This document shows, piece after piece, positions 48,705 through 58,275 of a stretch of 64,000 nucleotides of DNA. The DNA is from Cyrtodaria siliqua (lineage: Eukaryota; Mollusca; Bivalvia; Adapedonta; Hiatellidae): positions 1 to 64,000 of the forward strand of contig JAWPHD010002614.1 in NCBI GenBank assembly GCA_037043455.1, read 5' to 3'. The notes under the pieces are model-generated. The model saw nothing but the letters and a program-made list of their open reading frames with translations. It did no database searches and had not been told where the DNA came from. Every line of letters begins with the position of its first letter. Positions within the stretch are counted from its first letter, which is position 1. A program made the translations under genes and the position numbers.

Positions 48705-48919
48705 GTTCCCTTTTTCTGCTTTTTACAGGACTTTACATTGCACACATGGATTTATCTTTACCAGATGCTTAATCTACAGCATTTTAGGAAGAGATCACAG
48801 AAAATTTCATGTTGATATCAGCTTTCTAGCTAATTCTGTCTCATTTTAGACATCATGGGTCGAATCACCACATGTTGTAGTTTTGTCATATTGCTACGCC
48901 CATCTCGGTGTTTAAATAA

Positions 48920-49318
48920 GCCAACTCGCTGAGACCAGACTCTATCTATTACATATTGTACTCTAAAGTAGATCAGTCGTCTGTAAACAACAATTTAGGA
49001 TGTATGCTTTGGGATTCTGCTTATGGAAGCAAACAGAAGGATGCAGGAAGTCCCATGTATGGCAGGCAATGGATTACATATCCGGATGGTCATGTTGGAT
49101 CTATTCATGCCCATAGACTCATGTATATTTGCACCACAAGGCAATATTTGCCTCGTATTCCTGGTGTTATAGATGTTTCACATTTGTGCCATAACTCACT
49201 ATGCATTCGTTATTGCCATCTTTCTTTGGAACCACCAGCCATTAATTCTTGTCGAAAGAAATGTAAGAAAATGCAAACTTGCTCTGGGCATGCACATTCC
49301 AGAGACTGTATATTTTGA
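48920..49318 (+). CDS. Zinc-binding His-Me-finger (I-PpoI-type) endonuclease, 5' end incomplete
   Basis: Nuclease of the beta-beta-alpha-metal fold; the family cuts double-stranded DNA. Using the Leu codon at 48,956 as residue 1, the catalytic His is residue 76 in SHLCHN and the metal-binding Asn is residue 97. The first zinc site would be Cys16, Cys78, Cys83 and His88; the second is Cys103, Cys109, His112 and Cys118. The spacings His76-Cys78-Cys83-His88-Asn97 equal those of I-PpoI (98-100-105-110-119). All key residues are present, so it may be active. The frame is open from 48,920, but the first in-frame ATG (49,004) comes just after Cys16, so translation from it would lose a zinc ligand. 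An upstream exon or a non-AUG start is likely. The stop is TGA. It converges with the transposase. Confidence 0.8.
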   Translation, partial: ANSLRPDSIYYILYSKVDQSSVNNNLGCMLWDSAYGSKQKDAGSPMYGRQWITYPDGHVGSIHAHRLMYICTTRQYLPRIPGVIDVSHLCHNSLCIRYCHLSLEPPAINSCRKKCKKMQTCSGHAHSRDCIF

Positions 49319-49331
49319 GGTGATTTTTGAT

Positions 49332-49378
49332 AATTATTTTTTACCCCACCCACTCATGTTAACATGTAAAAAATAATT
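49332..49378. repeat. Hairpin between the convergent genes
   Basis: AATTATTTTTTAC (49,332-49,344) and GTAAAAAATAATT (49,366-49,378) are perfect inverse arms around a 21-nt loop, 13 bp after the endonuclease stop. It may help form the 3' end of the plus-strand transcript; this is inference. Confidence 0.6.
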
Positions 49379-49497
49379 GTCCCCAAAAATTAGATTACAT
49401 GCTTATTAAGACAGGAAAGTATCATTTAATATTATATATGGTACTTATCGCATGCTTATTTATTTATTTGTCCTGGTTACGAATGTATGATCTTACC

Positions 49498-50142
49498 CTA
49501 GTGACGCGAACCTAACGTGTCTAGCATGCCTTTTTTGTAGGTATCGGCTTGATGGATTTCATCATATTTGTTGAAATTTGCCACCCTTCTCATGAATCTG
49601 TCGCGTTTAAATTTGGGAGTTGATTGACGCTCTTTATGGTAATCGTTTCTGTCTTGTATATTTTTCAGGACCTTGACTGTTTTCGTGTTGTTGGGAATTG
49701 GAACCCCTAACGCTGTCATCTTCGCATTTGCTCGACCCTCGTTTACACGAAGACCTGCACTAAACTTGCGTGCCTTAGCATTTCTTGGGTAAGTAGTGTC
49801 TTTAGGATTTGATACATTGCATGCTCTGTTTATGCTTTCAATTTTGTTGGTGCTGCTTTTGAAGCGAGTCTTGGATAAGCTGTCTGGTCCTAACCGTAGT
49901 GCCATTATTGCATTCTTGACTAGCAGGCGGTCATTATTGTTCATTGCAAAACATTTAGCATTGCCCGGAATGAAATCCATCATCCAGTTAAAAGGAGACT
50001 TTCCAGAGCATACAAATGATTGTCTTGAGCAGGTTGTTCCACAACAACCTGAGTAGCATTCTAAAATTGATTGCGTGATGCCAGGTGAGTATTTGTTCAT
50101 TTTCTCTAAGTCTCCATCACATGCAGAATGCAGACTTGAAAA
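49498..50142 (-). CDS. Mutator-like transposase, C-terminal part
   Basis: This is the same reading frame as the upstream part, separated from it only by the TAA at 50,143-50,145. The first ATG after the stop is at 50,100, giving 200 residues. Counting from that ATG there is a Cys cluster (residues 15, 19, 20, 24 and 31), an SPFNWMMDFIPGN block (35-47), RLGPDSLSKT (69-78) and STNKIESINR (83-92), whose Glu88 is a candidate third catalytic acidic residue. NPKDTTYPRN (98-107) and ALGVPI (130-135) follow. These blocks match the C-terminal half of bivalve Mutator-like (PF20700-type) proteins as I know them. The tail is Lys/Arg-rich. AATAAATAAATAA lies about 35 nt after the stop on this strand, a probable poly(A) signal. 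Confidence 0.8.
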   Translation of the reverse strand, partial: FSSLHSACDGDLEKMNKYSPGITQSILECYSGCCGTTCSRQSFVCSGKSPFNWMMDFIPGNAKCFAMNNNDRLLVKNAIMALRLGPDSLSKTRFKSSTNKIESINRACNVSNPKDTTYPRNAKARKFSAGLRVNEGRANAKMTALGVPIPNNTKTVKVLKNIQDRNDYHKERQSTPKFKRDRFMRRVANFNKYDEIHQADTYKKGMLDTLGSRH

Positions 50143-51441
50143 TTATAAATTAACTCGGTGGGACATATCACGCGCAAAGCGACTCTGTAGGTAAGTTCGG
50201 TGTTTCTTTGTAGTACTCATGAACATTTCTTCGCTAAAAGATATGGATTTCAGTCGGTTGAGGAGCCTCTTAATCAAGTGAGTTATGTCGGCTAGTCGCT
50301 CTGTGGTTGCATTATTAGAGTATTCTAAACTTGCCGCCAACACTTCTTTGTGGGCCTGACTGTCACCATCTGTAGTCAATTTATCAACAAATATTGGCTG
50401 CTCACTTTGAAGGATATTGGACATGAGTCTGTGAGCTTCCCTGTTCTCATCACCTATAACAGCAGATTCATGTAAATTGTTCTTTTGTCCACATTTGAGT
50501 TTGTTTCCAAATGTCATGGCTATGATTTTCTGATGTTTTGTGCATTGTTCCACCATTGTACTTACTACCTGAGTGGCTGGCTGATGTGGCGTTCTTTCTC
50601 CAGCCGAGCGCAGAGCATTGTTATACTGGCTGTCGATTGCAGCCGGAATTCCGTGCTGTGGTGAAAGACCACATGCTTCGTTAAGAGTACGTAGTTGTTG
50701 GCGCACACGGGCAAAACCAGCCTTCGCAACCTTTTCAACCGTGTCCGCTACAGTATTGCTTCGTCTCTGCATACCGCTTTCGGCTGGTGGTACTGTATGA
50801 AGGCTTGTCATCAGGAAACGCATTGATGAATTCCCAATAGGTGTATCCATACATGCTGCTGGGAGTGAAAAGTTGATGTTAGCAGCATTTGGTCCCCATT
50901 TTGGGGTGTGAATTTCTTCATACAGGTGATAGCTTTTGCTTTTAAATCCACAGACAGCACACACTAAGCGTTCGCGCCAAGCGAAACCCCATTTGACTTC
51001 GTATGACAAGTCAAATTTCAGCTTCTCATTACAAGTCAGTCGATATGTGCGATGACTAATATACGACTCATAGAACATGTCCTCAGTCTTTCCAAAATGA
51101 AAAACACGGTAAGTGTTCAACTCAGCAGAATTGGCAGCAGATTCCTTATCTTCTATGGAGAACACGGCTTTCTCTATTAGAGATGGCTCGGACTGGTGCG
51201 GTCGCAGTATGGTAGAATTGGGCACCTGCGTGTGAATACTTCCAAATTTCTGCATACCGGTGGTGTCATCCACAGTGAACGTACTGTCAAATAGACCTTG
51301 GTCTAATCTGATGTAACGTTGTTCTTTGTCAATATTTCTCCATCTTTCACTGTCTTTTTTCAGCCTTTTCTCACAAACACCACGTTGGAAGAAGCAAGAG
51401 TTGTTGCACTTTTTATTCTGATGTCTATTAGAACGTGCCAT
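50143..51441 (-). CDS. Mutator-like transposase, N-terminal and catalytic part (432 aa)
   Basis: The start ATG at 51,441 is in context TTAAGAATGGC. The N-terminus is Cys/Lys-rich (residues 1-35, perhaps DNA-binding). WGFAWRERLVCAVCGF (151-166) holds a CxxC knuckle (161 and 164), followed by LYEEIH. CMDTPIGNS (197-205) and the PPAESGMQRRSN stretch (218-229) are conserved in the family. Catalytic candidates are Asp270 in AAIDSQYN, Asp358/Asp360 in TTDGDS and His388 in ADITHL. In relatives I recall, the corresponding motifs are DGRYN, TTDGD and ADPTHL. The family catalyses cut-and-paste DNA transposition. The frame ends at TAA (50,143-50,145), but homology continues in the same frame for over 200 codons, so this is a nonsense-interrupted gene or one needing read-through. 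No other lesion is seen in about 648 codons. Confidence 0.85.
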   Translation of the reverse strand: MARSNRHQNKKCNNSCFFQRGVCEKRLKKDSERWRNIDKEQRYIRLDQGLFDSTFTVDDTTGMQKFGSIHTQVPNSTILRPHQSEPSLIEKAVFSIEDKESAANSAELNTYRVFHFGKTEDMFYESYISHRTYRLTCNEKLKFDLSYEVKWGFAWRERLVCAVCGFKSKSYHLYEEIHTPKWGPNAANINFSLPAACMDTPIGNSSMRFLMTSLHTVPPAESGMQRRSNTVADTVEKVAKAGFARVRQQLRTLNEACGLSPQHGIPAAIDSQYNNALRSAGERTPHQPATQVVSTMVEQCTKHQKIIAMTFGNKLKCGQKNNLHESAVIGDENREAHRLMSNILQSEQPIFVDKLTTDGDSQAHKEVLAASLEYSNNATTERLADITHLIKRLLNRLKSISFSEEMFMSTTKKHRTYLQSRFARDMSHRVNL

Positions 51442-51897
51442 TCTTAATTCCTTTTTGAATTATGTTTTTCTTGTAGAAATGTTTTCTCAAGTATGGTAAA
51501 CAAATAGTTTTCACCAAGTTTGCTCTGTTGTTGTGTTTATCTCCTAGGAAATTGCACAGGAAACACATGTGTGTATGATGTCATAATTACGCCAAACCTT
51601 TTATTGTCAATTTTAAGCATGTCATTATATTTGGCGTACTTTTTTTTACAGAAGATCATACAGTCCTATTATATTGTTATGCATACTTTTATGTATCATT
51701 TGTTAACCTTGTTTTGTGTTTTCTTTGTAGAAACTGATGGAAGAACAGCTGGAAGATTAATTTTGCATAAAAAAAAAAATATATATAAAAAAAAGGCTGT
51801 TTATATGTATTCACAGCTTTGGAAATTGAATTTTGATCGATAACCACCAATACTATCATTTCCCTGCAAATTTATTCATTTTTGTCAAACATGAATA

Positions 51898-52570
51898 TGC
51901 TTAGCATCTTATTTTCAGACAGTGTTACACTTGTTTTTGTATCTCTGAAGGTTTTAGACATGTAAGGACAAAACTGACCAAGTTATTAAGAAATCCCTTC
52001 AGTGTATGTATAGGTATTTTAAGGTATCTTCATATTGCAGGAATAAACTGAATTTTACAGGACACCACGTTTCACTAAAAATTGAATATTTTCAGAACCA
52101 AAACAAGTATAAACATAATTTTAGCTTTATTTTACAGCTATTGGATTGTCATTCAATCACACGTATCAATGAAGAGAGACTTCTTTCAAAATATGTAAAC
52201 ATTTAGGCGAAGGATCGATACTTTTCCCAGAAAATCAGATTTCGAGGGTGACCCTTATTTTGATTTAATCATTGCAGCATTTTTTTCAATATATATTTTT
52301 TTAACCCATTTTCATGCTATTTTCAGACAAAGAGAAACCTTTTCATGTATTTCTGAGAGTTTCAGACATATATAAGCACAAATAACCAAGAAAATGCAAA
52401 ATCCCTACCATCACTGCAGATTTTCAGTTTTCCAAATATTAAAGGTACTCTGCCTAAATTTTGACCGTTACCCTAGGTCAGTAAAATTTGAATAATTTTA
52501 GAACCATTAAAAATGGAATCAAAAGTTTTGCATTGTTTAGCTTGAAATTGATTTCTATACAATTTGTATT
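51898..52570 (+). repeat. Diverged internal direct repeats of the cassette
   Basis: Two blocks of about 200-250 bp, spaced about 410 bp (51,898-52,200 and 52,310-52,570), share ATTTTCAGACA, TCTGA-GGTTT-AGACAT, ACCAAG and ACTAAAAATTGAATATTTTC-type words in the same order. They lie upstream of the transposase, between its start and the right 72-bp repeat, where a promoter or transposase-binding sites would be expected. Confidence 0.55.
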
Positions 52571-52606
52571 TTTATTGAAGTGCTCATTTGAAAAAAAAAT
52601 CTCCTT

Positions 52607-52678
52607 AAGGACTCACGACACTATTATCTCCCTTGAGTACTCCTGCCCTACAGATGATGGAGGTAGTCTAAAAACATA
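52607..52678 (+). repeat. Right 72-bp direct repeat of the cassette
   Basis: Copy of 48,633-48,704 with one substitution, 3,974 bp away. Here the sequence lies in an open frame reading RTHDTIISLEYSCPTDDGGS; the left copy has a stop after the repeat, and coding is not supported. Confidence 0.9.
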
Positions 52679-53277
52679 CTTGAAAAGGCAATGTTCAGTT
52701 AATTTATTGAATGCGGTATATAGTTTATTTATATATATTTGTATTAAATTAACATTTGACATGCACCCATTCTGAAACTTGAAATAACAAACTTAAACAA
52801 TCTTTAATGGTATTGTAAAAAGGAAATGATACATTTACAACACCGCACATTTTATTCAGTATAAAACTTGACAAATTCCTAATTACTATCATTATACTGT
52901 TTTATATAATTCAACATCACATATGTGTCTATCGTAAGACACCTTTTTAACTTCTCTTAATTATTCGAGTTATATTACATTGCTTCCCCGAGACAGAAAC
53001 CGGAAAATTGTTTGCAAATATACCAACGAGACAAAGAAATCAGTATAATAATAATGTCGTCTACTTAGTGTGTTAGCTAATGTAGTCTATAGTCAAATGG
53101 AAAACCGATGAAACGAGAAAAACGAGAAACAAAGATATATAAATATAGCAATGAATACGTAATATTAACATTAACGAACACCGACGCGTTGCATTAAATA
53201 AACGTGTTACGTTCACTTGAAGGTAGCAAGAAAAATAACGATAATTCATTTTTATATCTTCATTCCTTTCAATGTAT

Positions 53278-53640
53278 GTTGATGTTCTGTCCAAGAAAAG
53301 TGTTTATTGGTGTGTCCATATTTCCCGTAAACGTAAAACAAACCTTATTCCCCTTTCTGTCATACACGCGGCTATTTAAGAGTTAAATATGAATCCGAAG
53401 GAAATCATACATTATTTATATTTATAATAGAATTTTATTTTACTGGTAATCGTAAAGCCTTTGCGAAATGTTATTATCGTAACCCTGATCTTATTTCCAT
53501 CTGTTGATGTTCTGTCCAAGAAAAGTGTTTATATTTTGTGTCCCTTATATCCCGTAAACGTAAAACAACACGTATTCTCCTTTCTGCCATACACGCGGCT
53601 ATTTAAGAGTTAAATATGAATCCGAAGGAAATCATAAATT
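53278..53640 (+). repeat. Local tandem duplication in unit 3
   Basis: GATGTTCTGTCCAAGAAAAG at 53,281 recurs at 53,507. About 135 bp after each (TCCCGTAAACGTAAAACA, CACGCGGCTATTTAAGAGTT, AATCCGAAGGAAATCAT) are nearly the same. Units 1 and 2 have one copy (about 5,510 and 27,540). Confidence 0.8.
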
Positions 53641-54409
53641 AATAGAATTTTATCTTTATTGATAATCATGTTCATTTCCAAAGAATCACGTAATGTTTTG
53701 CAAGTATACTCTTAATACAACTCTGTTTTCTATACCTTATAAAGGACCTCTAGGTATCCCATCAAAACACATGTTCACTGACATTTATGTTAATGTTCTA
53801 CACTTTTCTGCAATGTTCTACACTGTTCTTAAATATTCGGACCATTAATGTAAACTGGATTACTGGATCATGTAAACAACCAATTACCTTTGTGAATGTA
53901 AACAATATGCACATAAACACTGATCATACATAAAAGACGAAGCAGTACAATTTTAAAATCTTTACATAAACATTTGCATGTACAATATGTTCATTTTTTA
54001 TTATATTTGCCAATAATGGTTTACAAAATGAGCACCGCAATACATTTAAAGATTAATATATGTTTTCCAAAAAGTGTGTATTAAAATCCATTGCAAATAA
54101 CAACTTTAAAGAAAGCTTTATTAATTCAACTTCTCTTGCACACACACATTTGTTCTGAATAGTGTGAATACACATTTACCTACTTCTTATAATTGTATCA
54201 TACAGAACACATCTTTGGTATTTCAATGTGAGTATAATATGAAACGTATACGACGTCTCTTAATTATGTCAAATAAATCGCATTCGTGTAAGCACATTCC
54301 CATGCAGAAACTGGAAAACTGTAGACGTCTTAATACAGGTTAATGTCTAATCACGGTAGATTAGTTAAAATAGTCTGAAATAAAAAAAAGAATATACAGT
54401 CGATGAAAT
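53641..54409. other. Unit 3 spacer
   Basis: Matches 28,478-28,750 and then 31,121-31,390. No gene is seen. Confidence 0.5.
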
Positions 54410-55080
54410 GGAAAGGCAGTGCATAAAGGGGGAGAAAATTGAACAATCAAAGGTTGATGAGGGAGTGTGTGTGGTGTGGGGGTGGGGGAGATGCAGAGCA
54501 TAACCATATAATCACAGATTGAAGTTGAGGATATTGTATAACAAAGGTTGAAGAAGAGAGACAACGAATACCCACATGTTGAAGTGGGGGACAGTGCATA
54601 TCATAGGTGAAGTTGGGCGACAGTGCATAAGCATAGGTGAAGTTGAGCGACAGTGCATAACCATAGGTAAAGTTGGGAGACAGTGCATAACCATAGGTGA
54701 AGTTGGGGGATATTGTTTAACAACAGGTTGAAGAAGAGAGACAACGAATACCCACATGTTGAAGTGGGGGACAGTGTATAACCATAGGTGAAGTGGTGGA
54801 CTGTGCATTACCTTAGGTGAAGTGGGGGACAGTGCATAACCGTAGGCTGAAGTTGGAGGACAGTGCATATCCACAGGTTGAGGTTGACGTACAGTGCAAA
54901 ACCATAGATTGATGAGGTGGAAAATGCATAACCACATGTTGAAATGGGAATGTGCATAACTAGAGGTTGAGAGGGTGCATAATCACGGGTTAAAGAGGAG
55001 GACAGTGCATACGCACAGACTAAAGGTGGAGAAGAGTTCATAACCACATGTTGAACGGGGAGGTACAGTCCATGGTAACA
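54410..55080 (+). repeat. GTGCATAACC minisatellite, unit 3
   Basis: The longest version (about 670 bp). A higher-order piece, AGAGACAACGAATACCCACA, is repeated at 54,556 and 54,736. The 141- and 79-codon minus-strand frames are array translations. Confidence 0.9.
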
Positions 55081-56009
55081 GATGCATCATACCTCTTACC
55101 AGAATCGATATACTGTATGCAGACTTATGCATCCAGACATTTCACCCCAATTGTGTTTATAAAGCTGTTCATAATTCCTGAAATACTTTCAATCAATCGT
55201 TTTCAACGCCACATGACTGTTTCTCAGCGGCGCCGAATAATCACATCAATCCTTGCTAATAACAAACGACATCGGAAGCTTACGACATTACTTACTGCTT
55301 GCTGGACGCCAAAAGAACACTTAACATATTATTTTTTTATTATCGTCTCACTAATTGTTTTTCAACCATTAGCGAGCTGTAGTTTAAATGCGTTTTTTCA
55401 ATATATTAAAATCAGCAAACACAACTTCACAAATAGTGGGTGTTTAGTGGATGACTGTCAATGGACCGGTTTTAATACATTATATTATTTGGGGCCTCAC
55501 GGAAGGTTGAATTGTTTCAAATGCGTTGTTTGGTTAAATAAAGTTTTTTATTATTAGTAGTAGTAAAAGAGAAGAATTTATTTTTAGTTATACCAGTGGT
55601 GAGTATTTCCCAACTGTATTGTCGTTAATTGAATATGTTGCATCAACTCTTCTTGAAGAAGGTCCGGCAACACTGAAACGACACTGAATAGTGTTATGTT
55701 TGATTGGTAATTTGCTGAGACCACTGTTCTCAATACAGCGTACCTGTCCACAGAAACTGTCGAGAAACGTCCAATATATCAACCGCCTTAAAGATTATAC
55801 TTCTCCTGGTTTGTTATTTCACAAGCAAAGTACATAGATGGACAGTTTGCTGCCTGTATATACATAAATCAGGGAAAATGTTTTTGATTGTGCTTTGTCT
55901 GATAATGAAATGATCAAGCATTGATATATTCACATTATTCTAATTCAAAATTGTTCAATTTTCCGTTTGTAACCCAATGGTAAAATTTAAATTCTCATTC
56001 ATTACTGAA
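55081..56009. other. Unit 3 spacer
   Basis: 55,060-55,470 is homologous to 7,080-7,500 and 32,400-32,770. A 169-codon open frame here (from a TTG at 55,048) is not open in the paralogues because of non-triplet indels, so I do not call it. Confidence 0.5.
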
Positions 56010-56410
56010 AAAAGAAAGATATAAAAATCGGACATGGAAAGAAGCATTCAATGGTGACAGTCAACCACAAATCACAAAAAAAACACGAGCAAACAGACAA
56101 ACGAGAAATCAAAAGTAATAAAAAATACAAACGACATCACAAACACAAAAGGGTTGACAAAAGGGCTTCCGCCTTGGAACGGTTAGTGGCCAAAAAGGCC
56201 ACTGGGGGTTTAAACCAGGTTCTAGGGTACACCAAACCTCACACTTACCCTATTGTCATCCCAATTAAATGGGACAGTGTAAATAAAGAAATCCCCGCCA
56301 TGAAATATTTTCTAACCAACAAGGCAGCGTTAAAAGGCAATATAAGTAAAACACCTAGGTACTCGATGACTTGGCCAAAGCCAGAGCAACAAGAGTCCCT
56401 GAGAGGTTAA
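56010..56410 (-). mobile_element. Retroelement 3' end
   Basis: Typical copy: AAAAATCGGACATGGAAAGA, GGGTTGACAAAAGGGCTTCC, GGGGGTTTAAACCAGGTTCT, GTAAATAAAGAAATCCCCGC. It ends in the ACTCGATGACTTGGCCAAAG block near the reverse-transcriptase side. Confidence 0.85.
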
Positions 56411-57811
56411 GAAGGACATTTAAAAGTATGCAAAAATATTAAATTTTTGCTTCAGTATTATTTTCCACTTAAATTGCTTTATGAATGCGGGCATTGGCTG
56501 TCCAACGCACTTTCTGCAACATTATAATATATACAATGCGATCAGTTCCAAACTGAACTATCCATTTTGGCGAATATGTTCATGAGTACTAATTAGCATA
56601 CAGAAGATAAAGTCTCACCTCTAAAACGCTAAATGTCATAAACTAAATGACATCATTGGTATTAACGAAACATAACAAAACAAATTAAAGAACTCAAAAC
56701 GATTTGTTTAGAAGGAGGCAAAGAATTGTTGTGAAACAAGATACGATAAAACATCCATCAGTCAAAGCATCTAGTATACCTACACCAAGTACAGGCTCTC
56801 CATCAAGTAACAACTGCAGCCGGAATCTCACATTTAGACAAGGCAATGACTTCTTCTGTCGTCATAATTGTCGGAAGCTACATATCTTGTTGTAAAAATG
56901 TAATAGAATTAGATGTATTGTGCGACATATTGGTCATTATTTCAGTAATTCAGTGATAACATAAAGAAACGAAAGAAATAACGAAATATTTCGGGGTATT
57001 TTTTTTAACTTTAGTCACAAAAAAATACGATCAGTACCAGATATAAATTCTCCTAAAGCTGAAACAACACTTAACAACTAGGCCTTCAGCAAGGACCCAA
57101 CATTTTCGATAATGCTACCAACTCAGGTGGCAAATTCTATCATTATTGTTTGGAAAGAGCAATGTCTGATAGCAATCTGGAACGGGTAGCTTATTTAGTT
57201 TAATTGGAACAATAATAGGTGTATCATTGTAGCCTTGGTATCAACTTTTGGATGTTCCTTTTTTTTGCACACTATTATGTCTTGATAAGTGTTAATATAC
57301 TTTTAAACATGCAATTAAGCTTATAATTAATATTAGTTTAATACAGAATAAATAAGCTTTGTTTCAGCATTGCATTCCGCTTAAAATCACAATTTTGCTT
57401 AAAATTGTAAGTCAAATTACCCCATCCACTTTTGACACATTTTTTAACATTTTTTTGTGCATTAAGGCAAGTATATATTGTTTTACATTATATGTATAAA
57501 ATTGTAAGAATCAGTAATTCACAACTATTCTACGACGATTTAATGATGATATTATGAATTAATTAAATTATGTACTATGCAACGTTCAGGCATTGCTTGC
57601 ATATACAAGTTCAGCACGCATCGAACAGGAAGTATAAGTCTTACACAGAATAATTCCAACATCACTATTATTTTAATTTTCTCATCTATGCATATTTTGC
57701 CACAAAACAACAACAGTCCAAGGGATTCTAGATAAGGGAAATGTGAGTGTTTACGCATTTTATAATTCCATTTTTAGGTGTATGAGTTATTCAATACTTA
57801 TTATGATTAAA
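56411..57811. other. End of unit 3 and following spacer
   Basis: 56,640-56,960 is the third copy of the 19,060/42,930 block. Beyond about 57,080 similarity to the other units is lost. AT-rich, no gene seen. Confidence 0.45.
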
Positions 57812-58275
57812 TACTGAAAAGGTGATCCCGTGACGTGGGAGGGCGTTGCATCTTATAATTGCCTCTCATGAACAGACTCAATAAAACCGAGTCTGCCTAC
57901 TTTTCTCTCTTGTCTGTGTTTGTTGTTTCCAAGGGATCACCTTTTCAGTATTATTGACATTCACACTAGCGTTTGTTTAGTGCTGTGTGACGGCCGTGTA
58001 ACAAGTCGCCCGACTACAAATCAGTAGTGTTATTATTTACTGGTCCTTTGGGATCATTAATAGGATGTCTATTTTAATGCCTTTAATTACAATGTATGTC
58101 TTTGTCTGCATTCTGTGTTACTTTAAAGTAGAATATCGCTTAAGCCGATGCTAGGAGGCGTGAGAGTTGTTTCATCTTATAATTACTCTTCAAGAACAGA
58201 CTCAATAAAACCGAGTCTGCTACTTTTCTCACTTGTTTGTGATTGTTGCTTCCAAGCGATCACCTTTTCAGTATT
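57812..58275 (+). repeat. LTR-like repeat, two units, opposite orientation
   Basis: The plus strand carries GACTCAATAAAACCGAGTCT at about 57,865 and 58,199, each followed by a T/GT-rich tract and CAAGGGATCACC or CAAGCGATCACC. The left border ACTGAAAAGGTGATCCC (57,814) is the inverse of the unit's right border (GGGATCACCTTTTCAGT at 57,932). The first copy is therefore a short foldback. The second has an internal insertion (58,058-58,125). Confidence 0.65.

Larger units (their letters stand above)
48633..52678. mobile_element. Putative transposon: Mutator-like transposase plus His-Me endonuclease, bounded by direct repeats
   Basis: A 72-bp sequence at 48,633-48,704 recurs at 52,607-52,678 with one mismatch, in the same orientation. 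Inside are a plus-strand I-PpoI-type endonuclease and a minus-strand Mutator-like transposase, arranged convergently with a hairpin between them. Unit 1 lacks all of it at the homologous place (about 22,090-22,130), so it behaves as a single insertion. I found no long terminal inverted repeats, which would be usual for Mutator-like elements, so the precise ends remain open. The transposase side has an additional pair of diverged internal repeats (51,898-52,570). Confidence 0.65.
23090..53100 (+). repeat. Tandem segmental duplication, unit 2
   Basis: This is the second copy of unit 1, in the same orientation and order. It is longer because of insertions absent from unit 1, including retroelement 3' ends (23,965-24,370; 30,257-30,802), a TIR element (34,655-34,940), LTR-like repeats (38,590-39,143), a retroelement/SINE block (46,160-48,090) and the transposase-endonuclease cassette (48,633-52,678). 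The offset to unit 1 grows from about 22.8 kb at the left to about 30.8 kb after the cassette. Confidence 0.75.
53160..57080 (+). repeat. Tandem segmental duplication, partial unit 3
   Basis: The segment after 53,160 resumes the sequence found at 5,440 and 27,480 (the GTGTTACG-TCA...GATAGCAAG block). It continues with blocks matching 28,480-28,750 (at 53,770-54,060), 31,121-31,390 (at 54,075-54,340), the GTGCATAACC minisatellite (54,410-55,080), 7,090-7,500 (at 55,060-55,460) and 19,090-19,350 (at 56,640-56,960). It is more diverged and heavily deleted, and it lacks the 325-5,400 part. Confidence 0.6.

Noticed and set aside
55048..55557. 169-codon open frame, plus strand
   Set aside because: It starts at TTG and the paralogous DNA at 7,080-7,500 and 32,400-32,770 is not open in this frame, with indels that are not multiples of three.
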